Positions 1 to 8,307 of a stretch of DNA of 36,052 nucleotides are shown piece after piece. The DNA is from Thermoplasmata archaeon. GTDB lineage: Archaea > Thermoplasmatota > Thermoplasmata > Lutacidiplasmatales > UBA184. The notes under the pieces were generated by a model. That model was not told where the DNA came from and did not search any database. It saw nothing but the letters and a program-made list of their open reading frames with translations. The first letter of the stretch is position 1. Each line of letters opens with the position of its first letter. The translations under genes were made by a program, and so were the position numbers. Location: the NCBI GenBank assembly GCA_027365105.1, contig DAHXNZ010000015.1:1-36052 (forward strand). Reading direction: 5' to 3'.

Positions 1-123
1 TGACAGTGTGGCGGACGTGCGCGAAGCGAGAGCGAAGGTTCTGGGAAGTGATGGCGGACAGACTCGGCGCGCTCCCTCAGGCCGGGGCAGGTCCTCCGTC
101 AGCCGGGCCAGCAAGCTGAGTCC

Positions 124-795
124 TTACAACGACGCAGGTGAGCCTTCTTGGATGTCCTGAAAAGTCCCTGCCGCTTGACGGTGTAGAGAATCCGCGAAGG
201 TGTTCAGGAGCTCCTGGTAAACGGGATGCGGCTGACCTGTGAACTCGATCTTCCTCGGAACGCGGATAGAGTAGGCGCTTCTGATCTCCTCCAAGCACTT
301 GTGGGCGTCATCCATCAATATGGTACCGCAGGCCACCGACTCAGCCGCATGTCCCATTACGCCGAAGACCGACCTTCCGTTGAATAGCTTCTTGCACGTC
401 GTTACCAGAATGCGCTTCGAGTTCAGGAAATCACGCGGCAAGGCGGTCGAGTCTTCGGCAATCTGAACAGTCGGGATTCCGAACTCGTCCGCCTGGTTAC
501 ACGTTTGAGAAACCAGAAATGAGGTCGGGCATAGGTAGAGTACCGGCTGGCGCATCTCGTTGAGCATTGACTGCAGCATCAGAAGACCGATCAGAGTCTT
601 GCCCTGTCCCGTGTGAAGCTTCACTATGACGTCGTTGTTCGATCGACGAGAAGCGTGCCATTCCTTCAGAACCGATTCTTGGGGAGGACGAAGGTAGTCT
701 CGTCCGCTCTTGCGATCAGAGCGCTGAAAAATCTCGACCGGGTCGATGCTCGCCTTTGGCGGATTCCGTCCGAGAAGTTCGTTGAAGTCGACCAT
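124..795 (-). CDS. Truncated DEAD/DEAH-box helicase (N-terminal part only)
   Basis: The 223-residue product is the N-terminal part of a superfamily 2 helicase. A Walker A motif (HTGQGKT, about residues 61-67) and a Walker B/motif II reading MDDAH (about 160-164) are visible, together with the YLCPTSFLVSQT segment typical of motif Ia. Full-length members of this family normally run to several hundred residues more, with a second RecA-like domain; here a TAA stop at 124-126 follows residue 223 and no helicase motifs appear in any frame down to position 1. The homologous-looking sequence seems to end about ten codons before the stop. The DNA is clearly less GC-rich than the rest of the window. 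An AT-rich GAAAATAAT on the minus strand near 914-926 could be a distant TATA box, implying a leader of about 100 nt. I read it as a transferred, broken gene that probably does not make an active helicase. Confidence 0.75.
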   Translation of the reverse strand: MVDFNELLGRNPPKASIDPVEIFQRSDRKSGRDYLRPPQESVLKEWHASRRSNNDVIVKLHTGQGKTLIGLLMLQSMLNEMRQPVLYLCPTSFLVSQTCNQADEFGIPTVQIAEDSTALPRDFLNSKRILVTTCKKLFNGRSVFGVMGHAAESVACGTILMDDAHKCLEEIRSAYSIRVPRKIEFTGQPHPVYQELLNTFADSLHRQAAGTFQDIQEGSPASL

Positions 796-842
796 TACTA
801 GCCTATCGAGTTCCGGATGGGGGATGTCGAGCAGCGGGTCAG

Positions 843-858
843 TCGTGATCCTTCACGA
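843..858. repeat. Short perfect inverted repeat upstream of the helicase fragment
   Basis: TCGTGA, a 4-base loop TCCT, then TCACGA form a perfect 6-bp hairpin in the stretch between the helicase start (795) and the next gene. It lies in the presumed 5' leader of the helicase transcript. Function unknown. Confidence 0.35.
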
Positions 859-1003
859 ACCGTGCCTTGGCGGGGGATGAGCGGACTTGCGTATCAACTT
901 GGCGGAGGAGTCGGGATTATTTTCTCAAATCCGGACTGTCCAGAAACCTTAGCTCCTAATGACACTGTAGATTTGGCGGCCGGCCTCAGGTCAATGAGAG
1001 GTT

Positions 1004-1891
1004 TCAGGTGGATGCACTATTGAGCCTTTGTCGACTGGAAGCTGCCGAACGGAAGGCGCCCGGCCCCGGAGCCGGTAGCCCCGGGCGAAGGCCCCAGGCC
1101 AAGGGCGTGACCAGCTTGCGTTCGATGAGTGCCAGTGTCACAGAGAGGGTGGACGAGGCCACCCCGATGCGACCCGCGAGTTCCGACAAGGATACCCCGC
1201 GGGGCACATCGAAATAGCCTTCCGCTACCGCCCGGGAGAGCACCTCAAGCTGCCTAGGGGTGAAGACCATCCGAGAGTCACGGGTCAACCCCCGTCGCAC
1301 GGAGTCCACGCGGAACGTGACGTGGGCACTGCGGAGGTGGGAAAGCAGGTTTCGGACCCGAGTGTCGGGACCGACCACGGTCCAGGAAGCCACTCCGTTC
1401 TGGATGGGGAAGGGAAATCGGCGAAGCACGCGCAGCCGCTTCACTGCGGGGACGAACGTGCGTCCAGTGAAGAGAATCCGGTAGGTCTCCGACTCCAGAT
1501 TCGCATCGATCAACTCCACGGATTCCACTCTGGCAAGCGATTCCAGTTCCGGCTTCCAGCCGGCCCGTGCCCTCGCCGGAAGTCGCACTTCGAAGAGGAC
1601 CCGGTGGGGAGAGACTTCGAGCCGGTCCATGACCTCGACGCGGAGCGAGGGGTGGGCCCGTGTGAATGACGCCAGCCAGGCATCCCTCGGCAGCGTCACC
1701 CTGAGCCCGCAGGAGACAATGTCGCTGGCGGGGGAACCCGCTCGGCCCTTCCCTACCCGGCCCGACTGACTCCGAATGGGCCGGGGGGCGACCGGAGCCT
1801 GGGAGCTTTCGTCTCTCGGGACCGACTGAAGTTTCGGCCGCGGGCGCTTCCCTGCCCCGGATGTTCCCTTGGGCGGATCAGCTGTCGGCAT
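1004..1891 (-). CDS. Bat-type (HTH_10) transcriptional regulator
   Basis: A 295-residue DNA-binding protein. Residues about 210-262 match the bacterio-opsin-activator HTH_10 domain of archaea: TPRQLEVLSRAVAEGYFDVP, then RGVSLSELAGRIGVASSTLS and the closing IERKLV. The middle (about 60-200) is an alpha/beta sensor-like region of the kind found in this family, with no recognisable cofactor motif; the first 55 residues and the C-terminal tail are Pro/Ser/Arg-rich and probably disordered. The ATG at 1891 is preceded by GGGAAGG at a suitable distance, which supports this start, although an internal start after the disordered part is possible. It is divergent from the DUF488 gene across about 150 bp. 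Its targets cannot be told from the sequence. The fold assignment is secure; the role is inferred from the family. Confidence 0.82.
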   Translation of the reverse strand: MPTADPPKGTSGAGKRPRPKLQSVPRDESSQAPVAPRPIRSQSGRVGKGRAGSPASDIVSCGLRVTLPRDAWLASFTRAHPSLRVEVMDRLEVSPHRVLFEVRLPARARAGWKPELESLARVESVELIDANLESETYRILFTGRTFVPAVKRLRVLRRFPFPIQNGVASWTVVGPDTRVRNLLSHLRSAHVTFRVDSVRRGLTRDSRMVFTPRQLEVLSRAVAEGYFDVPRGVSLSELAGRIGVASSTLSVTLALIERKLVTPLAWGLRPGLPAPGPGAFRSAASSRQRLNSAST

Positions 1892-2043
1892 TTGGCCTTC
1901 CCGGAGGTGACTCGGCGATGGCTATCTGCCTTGTGCCGTCGAACGGTTTAGATACGTACCCCTTCTCTCACATGGAAATCGAGGATCATACGCCACCTCA
2001 TCCCTGACTCGCGCCCGATCGGACGCGCGCCGGGAGGTGTACC

Positions 2044-2478
2044 TTGTTCCTTACCAAGCGGGTCTATGAACCTCCTGCCCGTTCGGACGGGGTCCGGATC
2101 CTCATCGACCGGCTCTGGCCCCGGGGGCTTCGACGCGAACTGGCCCAGATCGACGAATGGCTCCGGGATCTGGCTCCCAGCACCGAATTGCGGCGTTGGT
2201 ATGGCCACGATCCAGCGAAGTTCCCACAGTTCCGTGAACAGTACCGGGCCGAACTGCTCTCTCACCCAGATGAAATCGCCGATTTGGCGCGTCGGGGTGC
2301 GCGAGAAACCATAACCCTGCTGTTCGCGGCCGCCGAGCTCCGATACTCCAACGCGCGCGTCCTCCAGGAACTTCTCATGGAGCGTGCCGCCGCCGCCGAA
2401 TCCACCGGCACACCGCCGACCTCTACCGGGCCTGCGGGCCGAAAGTTCGTCCGGGGCTCATCCCGATCGAAGGAGTGA
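2044..2478 (+). CDS. DUF488 (YeaO-like) family protein
   Basis: A 144-residue protein matching DUF488/YeaO: the N-terminal LTKRVYEPP, DGVRILIDRLWPRG, then LRRWYGHDPAKFPQFREQY and ITLLFAAAELRYSNARVLQE, the family's characteristic C-terminal segment. The family is widespread and small; its biochemical role is not established. The start is TTG at 2044, chosen because the protein then begins exactly where homologues do (MFLTKRVYEPP) and because GGGAGG at 2032-2037 sits 6 nt upstream. The last about 25 residues are low-complexity and not part of the domain. The ClC gene follows on the same strand after about 620 bp. Confidence 0.85.
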   Translation: MFLTKRVYEPPARSDGVRILIDRLWPRGLRRELAQIDEWLRDLAPSTELRRWYGHDPAKFPQFREQYRAELLSHPDEIADLARRGARETITLLFAAAELRYSNARVLQELLMERAAAAESTGTPPTSTGPAGRKFVRGSSRSKE

Positions 2479-3097
2479 ACTTGCCCGCTCTCGAGAGGCC
2501 GGCTGACCCTCCCTTCTGCCCGGATGCAATCCCCCTCAACTCTCCGCCTCAGGTCGATCGCCCCGCCTTTCGAAGGCGACGGGTTATGGTTGGGGCAGAT
2601 GGCCATAACTCCATGCTCTGGCCGACCGCCGGCCGCCGGGTGCAGGAAGGCACCCGGGCGACCCCTTGCCATTTCGCCCCTGACTCCAGCACCGGCCCCT
2701 TGGATAGGCCGGATGGGGTTCCCACGGATGAATGGGATCGGGTTATGCGCCCGGAACTCGGGTCGCTGCCGGTTGACAATTCCGGCCACTCCGTTCGGCC
2801 CTGCGCGGGTCTGAGCCCCCGAGGGAGGCCCGGGCGGGTGGATCGGCCATTCCATCGACTCCGCCCAGTGCGGCCGGAGCGTTCTCGGGGGGACGATACG
2901 GCTGGTGCTCGACGGGGGGAGAAGGAGGGGCGTCAGTCAGTCTTGGGTCGACCCCGGGCGAAGATCGATTCTTTTGAACGCTCCGCGGGTGGGACCGGAA
3001 TGGATCTGCCCCGGTCACCGGGTGGCCGTGGCGCTCCCCACTCGGCCTCGTGGCACTGGGAGGGGTGTAGCCCCCGCCCTGATGGAGGGAATACCGA
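2479..3097. other. About 620 bp without a convincing gene
   Basis: One plus-strand frame is open across the whole stretch (2475-3101), beginning with GTG inside the DUF488 stop (GTGA) and ending inside the ClC start (GTGA). However, roughly a third of its codons end in A or T, against almost none in neighbouring genes, and the predicted protein is a Pro/Arg/Gly-rich string with no hydrophobic core. I therefore do not call it a gene. A 7-bp inverted repeat (GTTATGG/CCATAAC) occurs near 2583-2609. No tRNA or other RNA gene was recognised. Confidence 0.5.
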
Positions 3098-4993
3098 GTG
3101 ACCCCCGGCGGCGCTTCCGCCGGTCCTCACCGCGGTCCCGAGGAGCTCGGCGATTTTCCGACGGCGAACCGACGGATCCTCACGCTTTCGGTTTGGGCCG
3201 CCGGCATCGGCGTTCTGGGGGCGCTGATCGCCGCCGCGCTCTTTGATCTGATCGGCTTCTTCACGAACCTGTTCTACTTTGGGCGGTTATCCATCGCGCC
3301 GGTGACCGACGCCGACACGTGGGGTATCCTCTCGATCGGAGTGCCGGTCGTCGGGGGGCTGATCGTCGGGCTGATGGCCCGGTTCGGATCCGAGCGCATC
3401 CGGGGTCATGGAATCCCCGAGGCGCTCGAATCCATCCTGATCGATCGGAGCCGAGTATCGCCGGCCCTTGCGGCCCTGAAGCCGGTCTCCTCGGCCGTGG
3501 CCATCGGAACCGGGGGTCCCTTCGGCGCGGAGGGACCCATCATCATGACCGGGGGCGCGTTGGGCTCGGTCGTCGGTCAGTTCCTCAAGATCACCGCGGT
3601 GGAGCGGAAGACCCTGCTCGTGGCGGGGGCCGCCGCCGGGATGGCCGCCTTCTTCAACACGCCCGTCGCGGCCGTCCTGCTGGCGGTCGAGCTCCTCCTC
3701 TTCGAATGGAAGCCGCGAAGCCTCATCCCGGTGGGGGTGGCCAGCATCACCGCGACGTTCCTGGGCTGGTATCTCGTACCGGCGCACGGATTCGGCCCGC
3801 TGTTCCCGATGGTTCTGACCGGCACGGTCAGCGGGGCCACCCTCCTCGGCGCCGCCGCGGTGGGGCTCATCGCGGGCGTGCTGGCGACCGTCCTGACGGT
3901 GTCGGTCTACCGCTGCGAAGACGCGTTCCGGAAGCTTCCCGTGCACTGGATGTGGTGGCCCGCGATCGGCGGAGTGGTGGTGGGGATCGGCGGGCTGATC
4001 TCGGTGGAATCCCTGGGGACCGGCTACGGGACCATCTGTCTCCTGCTCGGGTGCACCAACTCGCAACTGACGACCCTCGGGCCGGTCGTGGAGGTCACGC
4101 TGATCTTTGTCGCAACGCTTCTGGTCGTGAAGGCCATCATCTGGGTGGTGGCCTTGGCGTCGGGCACCTCCGGCGGGATCCTCGCGCCGCTCCTGATCAT
4201 CGGAGGGGCGCTTGGGGTGATCGAAGCGCATTTCCTTCCGTTCGGCACCGCTCCGTTCTGGGCGCTGGTCAGCATGTCGGCGACCCTGGGGGGGGCCATG
4301 CGGGCCCCGCTCACCGGAGTGGTCTTCGCGGTCGAACTCACCCACGACGTCAACGCTCTCCTTCCCCTGCTCATCGCCGGTCTGCTGGCGGACGGATTCA
4401 TGGTCCTCGCCCTGAAGCGGTCCATCCTGACCGAGAAGATCGCGCGACGGGGAGTCCACGTCGCCAGCGAGTCCTCGGTCGATCCGTTGGAGCGGATCCC
4501 CGTCCGCAGCGTCATGCACGGGTCCCTCTGGCCGGTCAGTGCCGACCAGACGGTCGGTTCGGTTCTCCGCCGCACCCGCCACTCGGAGATCACCGGGGAC
4601 GGCCTGCTGCTGCTCAACGAAAACGGCGCAGCGGAAGGGTTCGCATTCCGGAGAGATCTCGAACGGTACCTGGCATTGGGGGGAGACCCGGACGCCCCGG
4701 TCCGATCCCAGGCCGTCCCCGGTCCGAACGCCACCTACCCGGACGAGCCCGTTCGGCTCGCCGCGGACCGTATGGCGCAGTGCGACCGGCGGGCCATCCC
4801 GGTAGTAGACCCCGGAGATCCCACGCACCTCCTGGGGTTCTGCACGCGGGATGCCCTTTTCGATGCCAGGGTCCGGTGGAATGCGCTTGAGCGGGACCGA
4901 GAGCGGCTGATCTCCCTATCGCCCGCCGATGCCCTCCGACGCTGGAAGAATCGGAGGGGGACCCGCGAGCTGAAGGGGACCAAAGACCGGTAA
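3098..4993 (+). CDS. ClC-family chloride channel/transporter with C-terminal CBS pair
   Basis: A 631-residue membrane protein. The ClC signature regions are present in order: GHGIPE (103-108), GAEGP (143-147, with the gating glutamate E145), FNTPV (186-190) and GTSGGILAP (356-364). Residues about 28-440 hold the membrane helices. Two CBS motifs follow at about 470-525 and 543-595, a layout typical of nucleotide-regulated ClC proteins. The position aligned with the internal proton glutamate of the E. coli exchanger (E203) appears to be leucine (E198-L199), so coupling to protons is uncertain and it may act as a channel. The GTG start at 3098 has GGAGGGA at 3084-3090 as a well-spaced ribosome-binding site. 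It converges on the hemerythrin gene. Confidence 0.93.
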   Translation: MTPGGASAGPHRGPEELGDFPTANRRILTLSVWAAGIGVLGALIAAALFDLIGFFTNLFYFGRLSIAPVTDADTWGILSIGVPVVGGLIVGLMARFGSERIRGHGIPEALESILIDRSRVSPALAALKPVSSAVAIGTGGPFGAEGPIIMTGGALGSVVGQFLKITAVERKTLLVAGAAAGMAAFFNTPVAAVLLAVELLLFEWKPRSLIPVGVASITATFLGWYLVPAHGFGPLFPMVLTGTVSGATLLGAAAVGLIAGVLATVLTVSVYRCEDAFRKLPVHWMWWPAIGGVVVGIGGLISVESLGTGYGTICLLLGCTNSQLTTLGPVVEVTLIFVATLLVVKAIIWVVALASGTSGGILAPLLIIGGALGVIEAHFLPFGTAPFWALVSMSATLGGAMRAPLTGVVFAVELTHDVNALLPLLIAGLLADGFMVLALKRSILTEKIARRGVHVASESSVDPLERIPVRSVMHGSLWPVSADQTVGSVLRRTRHSEITGDGLLLLNENGAAEGFAFRRDLERYLALGGDPDAPVRSQAVPGPNATYPDEPVRLAADRMAQCDRRAIPVVDPGDPTHLLGFCTRDALFDARVRWNALERDRERLISLSPADALRRWKNRRGTRELKGTKDR

Positions 4994-5230
4994 GCCGATC
5001 CCACCCTGGAACCGGCGACCCGGCCGTCGGGTCCCCACCAAAGCGCCCGTGGCCGCGGTTGCCCCAGGACGTCCGACGACCAGTCCGGGCCGGACGGGGC
5101 CGCGGCAATCCCTCCGGCATCGATGCCGGAGCCTGGGGAAGCGAATCTCGCTCGCCTCCTTCCGAGTGGGATCACCCACCCGATGGAGGGCAAAGGGCCC
5201 CCTGCTCCCGGGCAAGGGCGGGTGGTTCGG

Positions 5231-5680
5231 TCAGATGTTCTCCCGACCGTCAAAGCGTGAGGCCAATTCCAGTCGGCGCTCGGGCGGCACGTTCGCATCG
5301 ATCCATGGGTAGAGCTGTTCCTCCTCGCGCGCGTCGTGGGCCCACAGGACATTGAGCAGCGCCTCCTCCAGGTCGCCGGTTTCGGGCCGGTCCCCCGTGA
5401 GGCGACGGTCCATCGCCTCAAGGAGCTCCAGGATCCGCCGGTGCTCGTCCAACATGAGGGAGACCATGGGCTCGGAACCCCCGGCGTCGAGATACATCGG
5501 AAACAGCGCCGCCTCCTCGAACCGAATGTGGGATCGGAGCCCGTTCGCAAACGGGGTCCACAGTGTGGTCCGGATGGCCGAGGGGCTGGACGCGCTGTCC
5601 CGGTAGGCCTCCAGAAGCCCATCCAGGCGGTCGTGGTCGCTCCGGAGCACCCGGCCGATGGGAACGCCGACGTCGGTCAT
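5231..5680 (-). CDS. Hemerythrin HHE-domain protein
   Basis: A 149-residue four-helix-bundle protein that should bind a non-heme diiron centre. Ligand candidates fall in the expected helices: H16 (SDHDRLD), H51 and E55 (HIRFEEAALFP), H80 (LDEHRRILELL), H115 and E119/E120 (AHDAREEEQLYP). Single-domain hemerythrins bind O2 or NO, or sense iron and oxygen. The ATG at 5680 overlaps the stop of the upstream membrane-protein gene by 4 bp (ATGA), so the two are co-transcribed and translationally coupled. The pairing with a histidine-rich membrane protein suggests a shared role in oxygen or nitric-oxide handling; that is an inference. Confidence 0.9.
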   Translation of the reverse strand: MTDVGVPIGRVLRSDHDRLDGLLEAYRDSASSPSAIRTTLWTPFANGLRSHIRFEEAALFPMYLDAGGSEPMVSLMLDEHRRILELLEAMDRRLTGDRPETGDLEEALLNVLWAHDAREEEQLYPWIDANVPPERRLELASRFDGRENI

Positions 5681-6945
5681 GACTGCCTCCAGCGTTTCTG
5701 AAACTCTCTCAGCCGCTCGGAACGGACTCCGGGCAGCGGGTTCAGCTCGGGCCAGAGCACCGGGATCGTTCCCACCGCCCAGGCGACATCGCTGGCCAGA
5801 AGGAGGCCCCCGGCCAGCCCAAGGCTCCCGCCGGGGCCGGCGCCACCCTCCGCGCCGAGAAGGGCGAGGGTGGCCATCGCCGCGAGCCAGGCGCCGGAGA
5901 GGATCCAGATCATCCGACCGGTCCACGTGTGGGAAACCCGTTGAAACGGGGCGATCAAGCCGAACCAAACGGCGAGGATCGTCAGGCCGACGAACCCCAG
6001 AAGGCCGACGAGCGCATGGGCCGCGACCGGGGTGTAGTTCGCTTCCGCGACCATCCAGAGGCCGATCGATCCGCCCACCAGGAAGAGCAGGAGGCTCGCG
6101 ACGCGCAGCATCAGGCTGGCCGGAGGGGTCCGGGCCCGGTGCACGAGCGCGACCAGCACGGAAAAGAGCAGGGCCGCGAAGACGGCCTCGGGAGCCGCGA
6201 AGAGGGCGAGCCAGGTCGGCGAAGCGGGGGAGGACACGAGCATTCCGATCGGAACGCCGATCGCACCGGAGACCGAGAAACCGACCAGCAGGCCGACCGT
6301 GCGGCGCGAAACGTCCGTGGCGAGCGAGCGGGGCATCAGGCGGAGGGTGACCGCCGTGATCAGGAGGACCACATGCCCGAGGACGAAGAGGTGAACGGCC
6401 GCCAGCCACCAGCCGAATCCGGGGCCGACCGCCAACCCCGAGGCGACGAACAGCGCTCCCGAAGCCAGGGCGAAGCTCCACGAGGCGAGAAAGAGCGGGA
6501 CGGTGGCGGAATCCCCGGGCCGGACGCTGGCGCCGGGGCTCGTGAGCCGGGGCCGCCGGAGTTCTCCGACCAAGAGAGCCACCACGGCGCACTCCCCGGC
6601 AAGGAAGAGCCCGGCCCCGAGGGCAAAGACCCCCCCGGGCCATGGGAAGGCCAGCGACGCCGAAAGCGGCGCGGCTCCAAGGACGAGACCTCCTTCGGCC
6701 AGCACGAAAGCGGCCTGCCCAAGCCAAACGGGCGGCTGCGGTCGGCGGGCGATCGTGGGGAACAGGTGGAGAGCAAAGCCGGCAGTCGAGAAGCCGATGA
6801 ATCCGATCAACAGTAGCCAGAGGAGAAACTCCCAGCGCACCGTGAACGGCCCGACGCCCGGGCCGAGCAGCAGCACGGCCCCGACAACGGCAAGGTGGGC
6901 GAGCGCGGCGACAAGGAACTGCCGGGAAACGCCGGAGAACGACAC
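5677..6945 (-). CDS. Polytopic membrane protein with intramembrane histidines (NnrS/heme-copper-oxidase-like)
   Basis: A 422-residue protein made almost wholly of hydrophobic segments, probably 11-12 membrane helices. Histidines lie in or beside several of them: H60 (GFALHLFPTI), H185 and H191 (AVHLFVLGHVVLL), H310 (AAHALVGLLG) and H339. That pattern recalls NnrS or the catalytic subunit of heme-copper oxidases, but I cannot assign it firmly to either family. The GTG start at 6945 is supported by a TATA box about 27 nt upstream, which would make the mRNA leaderless; the GGGAGG directly abutting the GTG is too close to act as a Shine-Dalgarno. The frame is open further upstream but that part is Arg/Pro-rich and unlike a protein. 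It is the first gene of a two-gene unit with the hemerythrin. Confidence 0.72.
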   Translation of the reverse strand: MSFSGVSRQFLVAALAHLAVVGAVLLLGPGVGPFTVRWEFLLWLLLIGFIGFSTAGFALHLFPTIARRPQPPVWLGQAAFVLAEGGLVLGAAPLSASLAFPWPGGVFALGAGLFLAGECAVVALLVGELRRPRLTSPGASVRPGDSATVPLFLASWSFALASGALFVASGLAVGPGFGWWLAAVHLFVLGHVVLLITAVTLRLMPRSLATDVSRRTVGLLVGFSVSGAIGVPIGMLVSSPASPTWLALFAAPEAVFAALLFSVLVALVHRARTPPASLMLRVASLLLFLVGGSIGLWMVAEANYTPVAAHALVGLLGFVGLTILAVWFGLIAPFQRVSHTWTGRMIWILSGAWLAAMATLALLGAEGGAGPGGSLGLAGGLLLASDVAWAVGTIPVLWPELNPLPGVRSERLREFQKRWRQS

Positions 6946-6968
6946 CCTCCCGCAGGGCCGCCGATGCG

Positions 6969-6977
6969 TATATTTTT
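6969..6977 (-). promoter_or_regulatory. TATA box of the membrane protein-hemerythrin unit
   Basis: On the minus strand the sequence reads AAAAATATA, preceded by a BRE-like GCG and set in GC-rich DNA where such a run stands out. It is centred about 27 nt from the GTG at 6945, so transcription should begin at or next to the start codon. Confidence 0.65.
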
Positions 6978-7712
6978 CGCGTTGCGCTGCCCGCGCTGGG
7001 TCCGGTCCTGCGCCGAGACACCACCGCCCCCGCCACACCCTCCACCCAGTCCCCGGGCCGAGGGCTCGAGACTGAACCAGGAGACCTCCCCGGGGGAAGG
7101 CCGGGTCGGGCGACGCTCGCTGCGATGGGGCCGGGTTCCCGGGAGGCGCCCGCGCTTGGCGGGCGGTCCGCGAAGGGCGGCCGGCCCACAGTCCGCAAGT
7201 CACGCGGGTTAGGCCCACCGCGACTACCGTGTGCTGCCCATGGCTCCGGGGACTGTCGGGCATCCCGGCACCGAGCGTGATCTGCCTCCGCCCACTGACG
7301 GCTGCGGTCGGCACGGTCCTTCCGGGCTCCTCCGCTTCGCCAGGCGGCAGGTTGGCGGGACTGTGCGGGCTCAGGAGCGAACCGAGTGATGAGCACCGAT
7401 CCGCCCTTGCGAGGGCCGGAGTCCAGCCAGCGGCGGGCGCCCGGAGCGACCGCCCGGGTCGACCCATCGTCCGGGAGCGCCGGCGAGGCGCGATCCGGTG
7501 CTCGAGAGGTACCACCGCTCGGCGGCTGGACGTTGGGCCGGCACTCCACCGAACCTGAGACGTTCCGCCATCCTCAACCCCCGGCCGGAGGGGCCCCGCG
7601 GCCGAACCTCCCCTCTCAGCGGCCTCCGCGATCTGTCGAACTCAAGGATGCCGGGGATCGTTGAGAGGTCCTCGATGACCGGACGGGAGAGACTTCGGTC
7701 CGTCGCAAGATG
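6978..7712. other. About 735 bp with no recognisable gene
   Basis: Between the TATA boxes of the two diverging units lies GC-rich sequence in which all open frames give Arg/Pro/Gly-rich strings without family motifs. I saw no tRNA signature, no repeat array and no insertion-sequence ends. It may be decayed sequence or hold an unrecognised RNA. Confidence 0.4.
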
Positions 7713-7719
7713 CCTTATC
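7713..7719 (+). promoter_or_regulatory. Weak TATA-like element upstream of the VOC gene
   Basis: CTTATCC, centred about 26 nt upstream of the GTG at 7742, agrees with the leaderless arrangement of other promoters here. The match is weaker than theirs. Confidence 0.35.
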
Positions 7720-7741
7720 CCGGGAAGAGTCGGGGTTGGGG

Positions 7742-8203
7742 GTGGCCCGAATGCTGGCTCTCGCGGACGTTGCGGTGGTAGTCTCCGATGCCCGAGCCTC
7801 GTCCCGATGGTGGCGAAAGGTGCTCGGGTTTTCGGCCCACACGATCGGAGGGAAGGGGCATGCGATCCTGGTGGCGCCCCCCGGGGAGCGGTTCGTGCTC
7901 CACCTCTGTGAAGGCGTTGCCCCATTGGAGCCCGGAGACACGGGCATTGCGTTCATCACCGACGACCTGGACTCCGTGGTCGGCCGGATGTCGAAGCACG
8001 GCGTCCACTTCGCGTCGCCTCCCCGACGGGAGTCGTGGGGGTCGATGGCCAAATTCGAAGACCCCGACCGGAACATCTTCTGGCTGCTCGAAGCGCCGAC
8101 CTCCATGGTCCGGTCGACCCTCAAACTGCGAGCCCCGGCCCCGCCTCGCACGCGCCGGCCGCCCCGAACGGCCCGCTCGGCCCGCACGACTCCCCGACGT
8201 TAG
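7742..8203 (+). CDS. VOC-superfamily (glyoxalase/bleomycin-resistance fold) protein
   Basis: A protein of about 153 residues with one vicinal-oxygen-chelate unit: a first strand ADVAVVVSDARASSRWW leading to KVLGF, a central strand FVLHLCEG, and the closing FEDPDRNIFWLLE, whose final Glu is the usual metal-ligand position. The superfamily includes glyoxalases, dioxygenases and antibiotic-binding proteins; the substrate cannot be read from the sequence. GTG at 7742 is preferred because it coincides with the predicted transcription start; ATG at 7751 (MLALADVAVV) is an equally sound protein start. The last about 30 residues are Pro/Arg/Thr-rich and probably disordered. It stands alone, converging on the acyl-CoA dehydrogenase gene. 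Confidence 0.82.
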   Translation: MARMLALADVAVVVSDARASSRWWRKVLGFSAHTIGGKGHAILVAPPGERFVLHLCEGVAPLEPGDTGIAFITDDLDSVVGRMSKHGVHFASPPRRESWGSMAKFEDPDRNIFWLLEAPTSMVRSTLKLRAPAPPRTRRPPRTARSARTTPRR

Positions 8204-8307
8204 GCCGGGCCCCGCTTTCGCCCCAAGGAGTCCCTGGGCACCGAACGGACCCGGGCCGGCCCCCGGGCTCCCTTCGTCGGGGGCCGGGTCGGAGTCCCGG
8301 GTCTACC

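Noticed and set aside
817-1023. 68-codon plus-strand frame between the helicase fragment and the Bat-type regulator
   Set aside because: No ribosome-binding site or family similarity, and it overlaps the end of the regulator gene.
3287-4828. 513-codon minus-strand frame opposite the ClC gene
   Set aside because: It mirrors the codon structure of the ClC gene, its product is a charged Arg/Gly/Asp/Pro-rich string, and no family motif is present.
6946-7549. Upstream extension of the membrane-protein frame and of the hemerythrin frame
   Set aside because: The added residues are Arg/Pro/Gly-rich and lie upstream of the TATA box, so they should not be transcribed with the gene.
7371-7925. 184-codon minus-strand frame in the 6.9-7.7 kb gap
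   Set aside because: Runs into the VOC gene on the other strand, and its composition is that of non-coding GC-rich DNA here.
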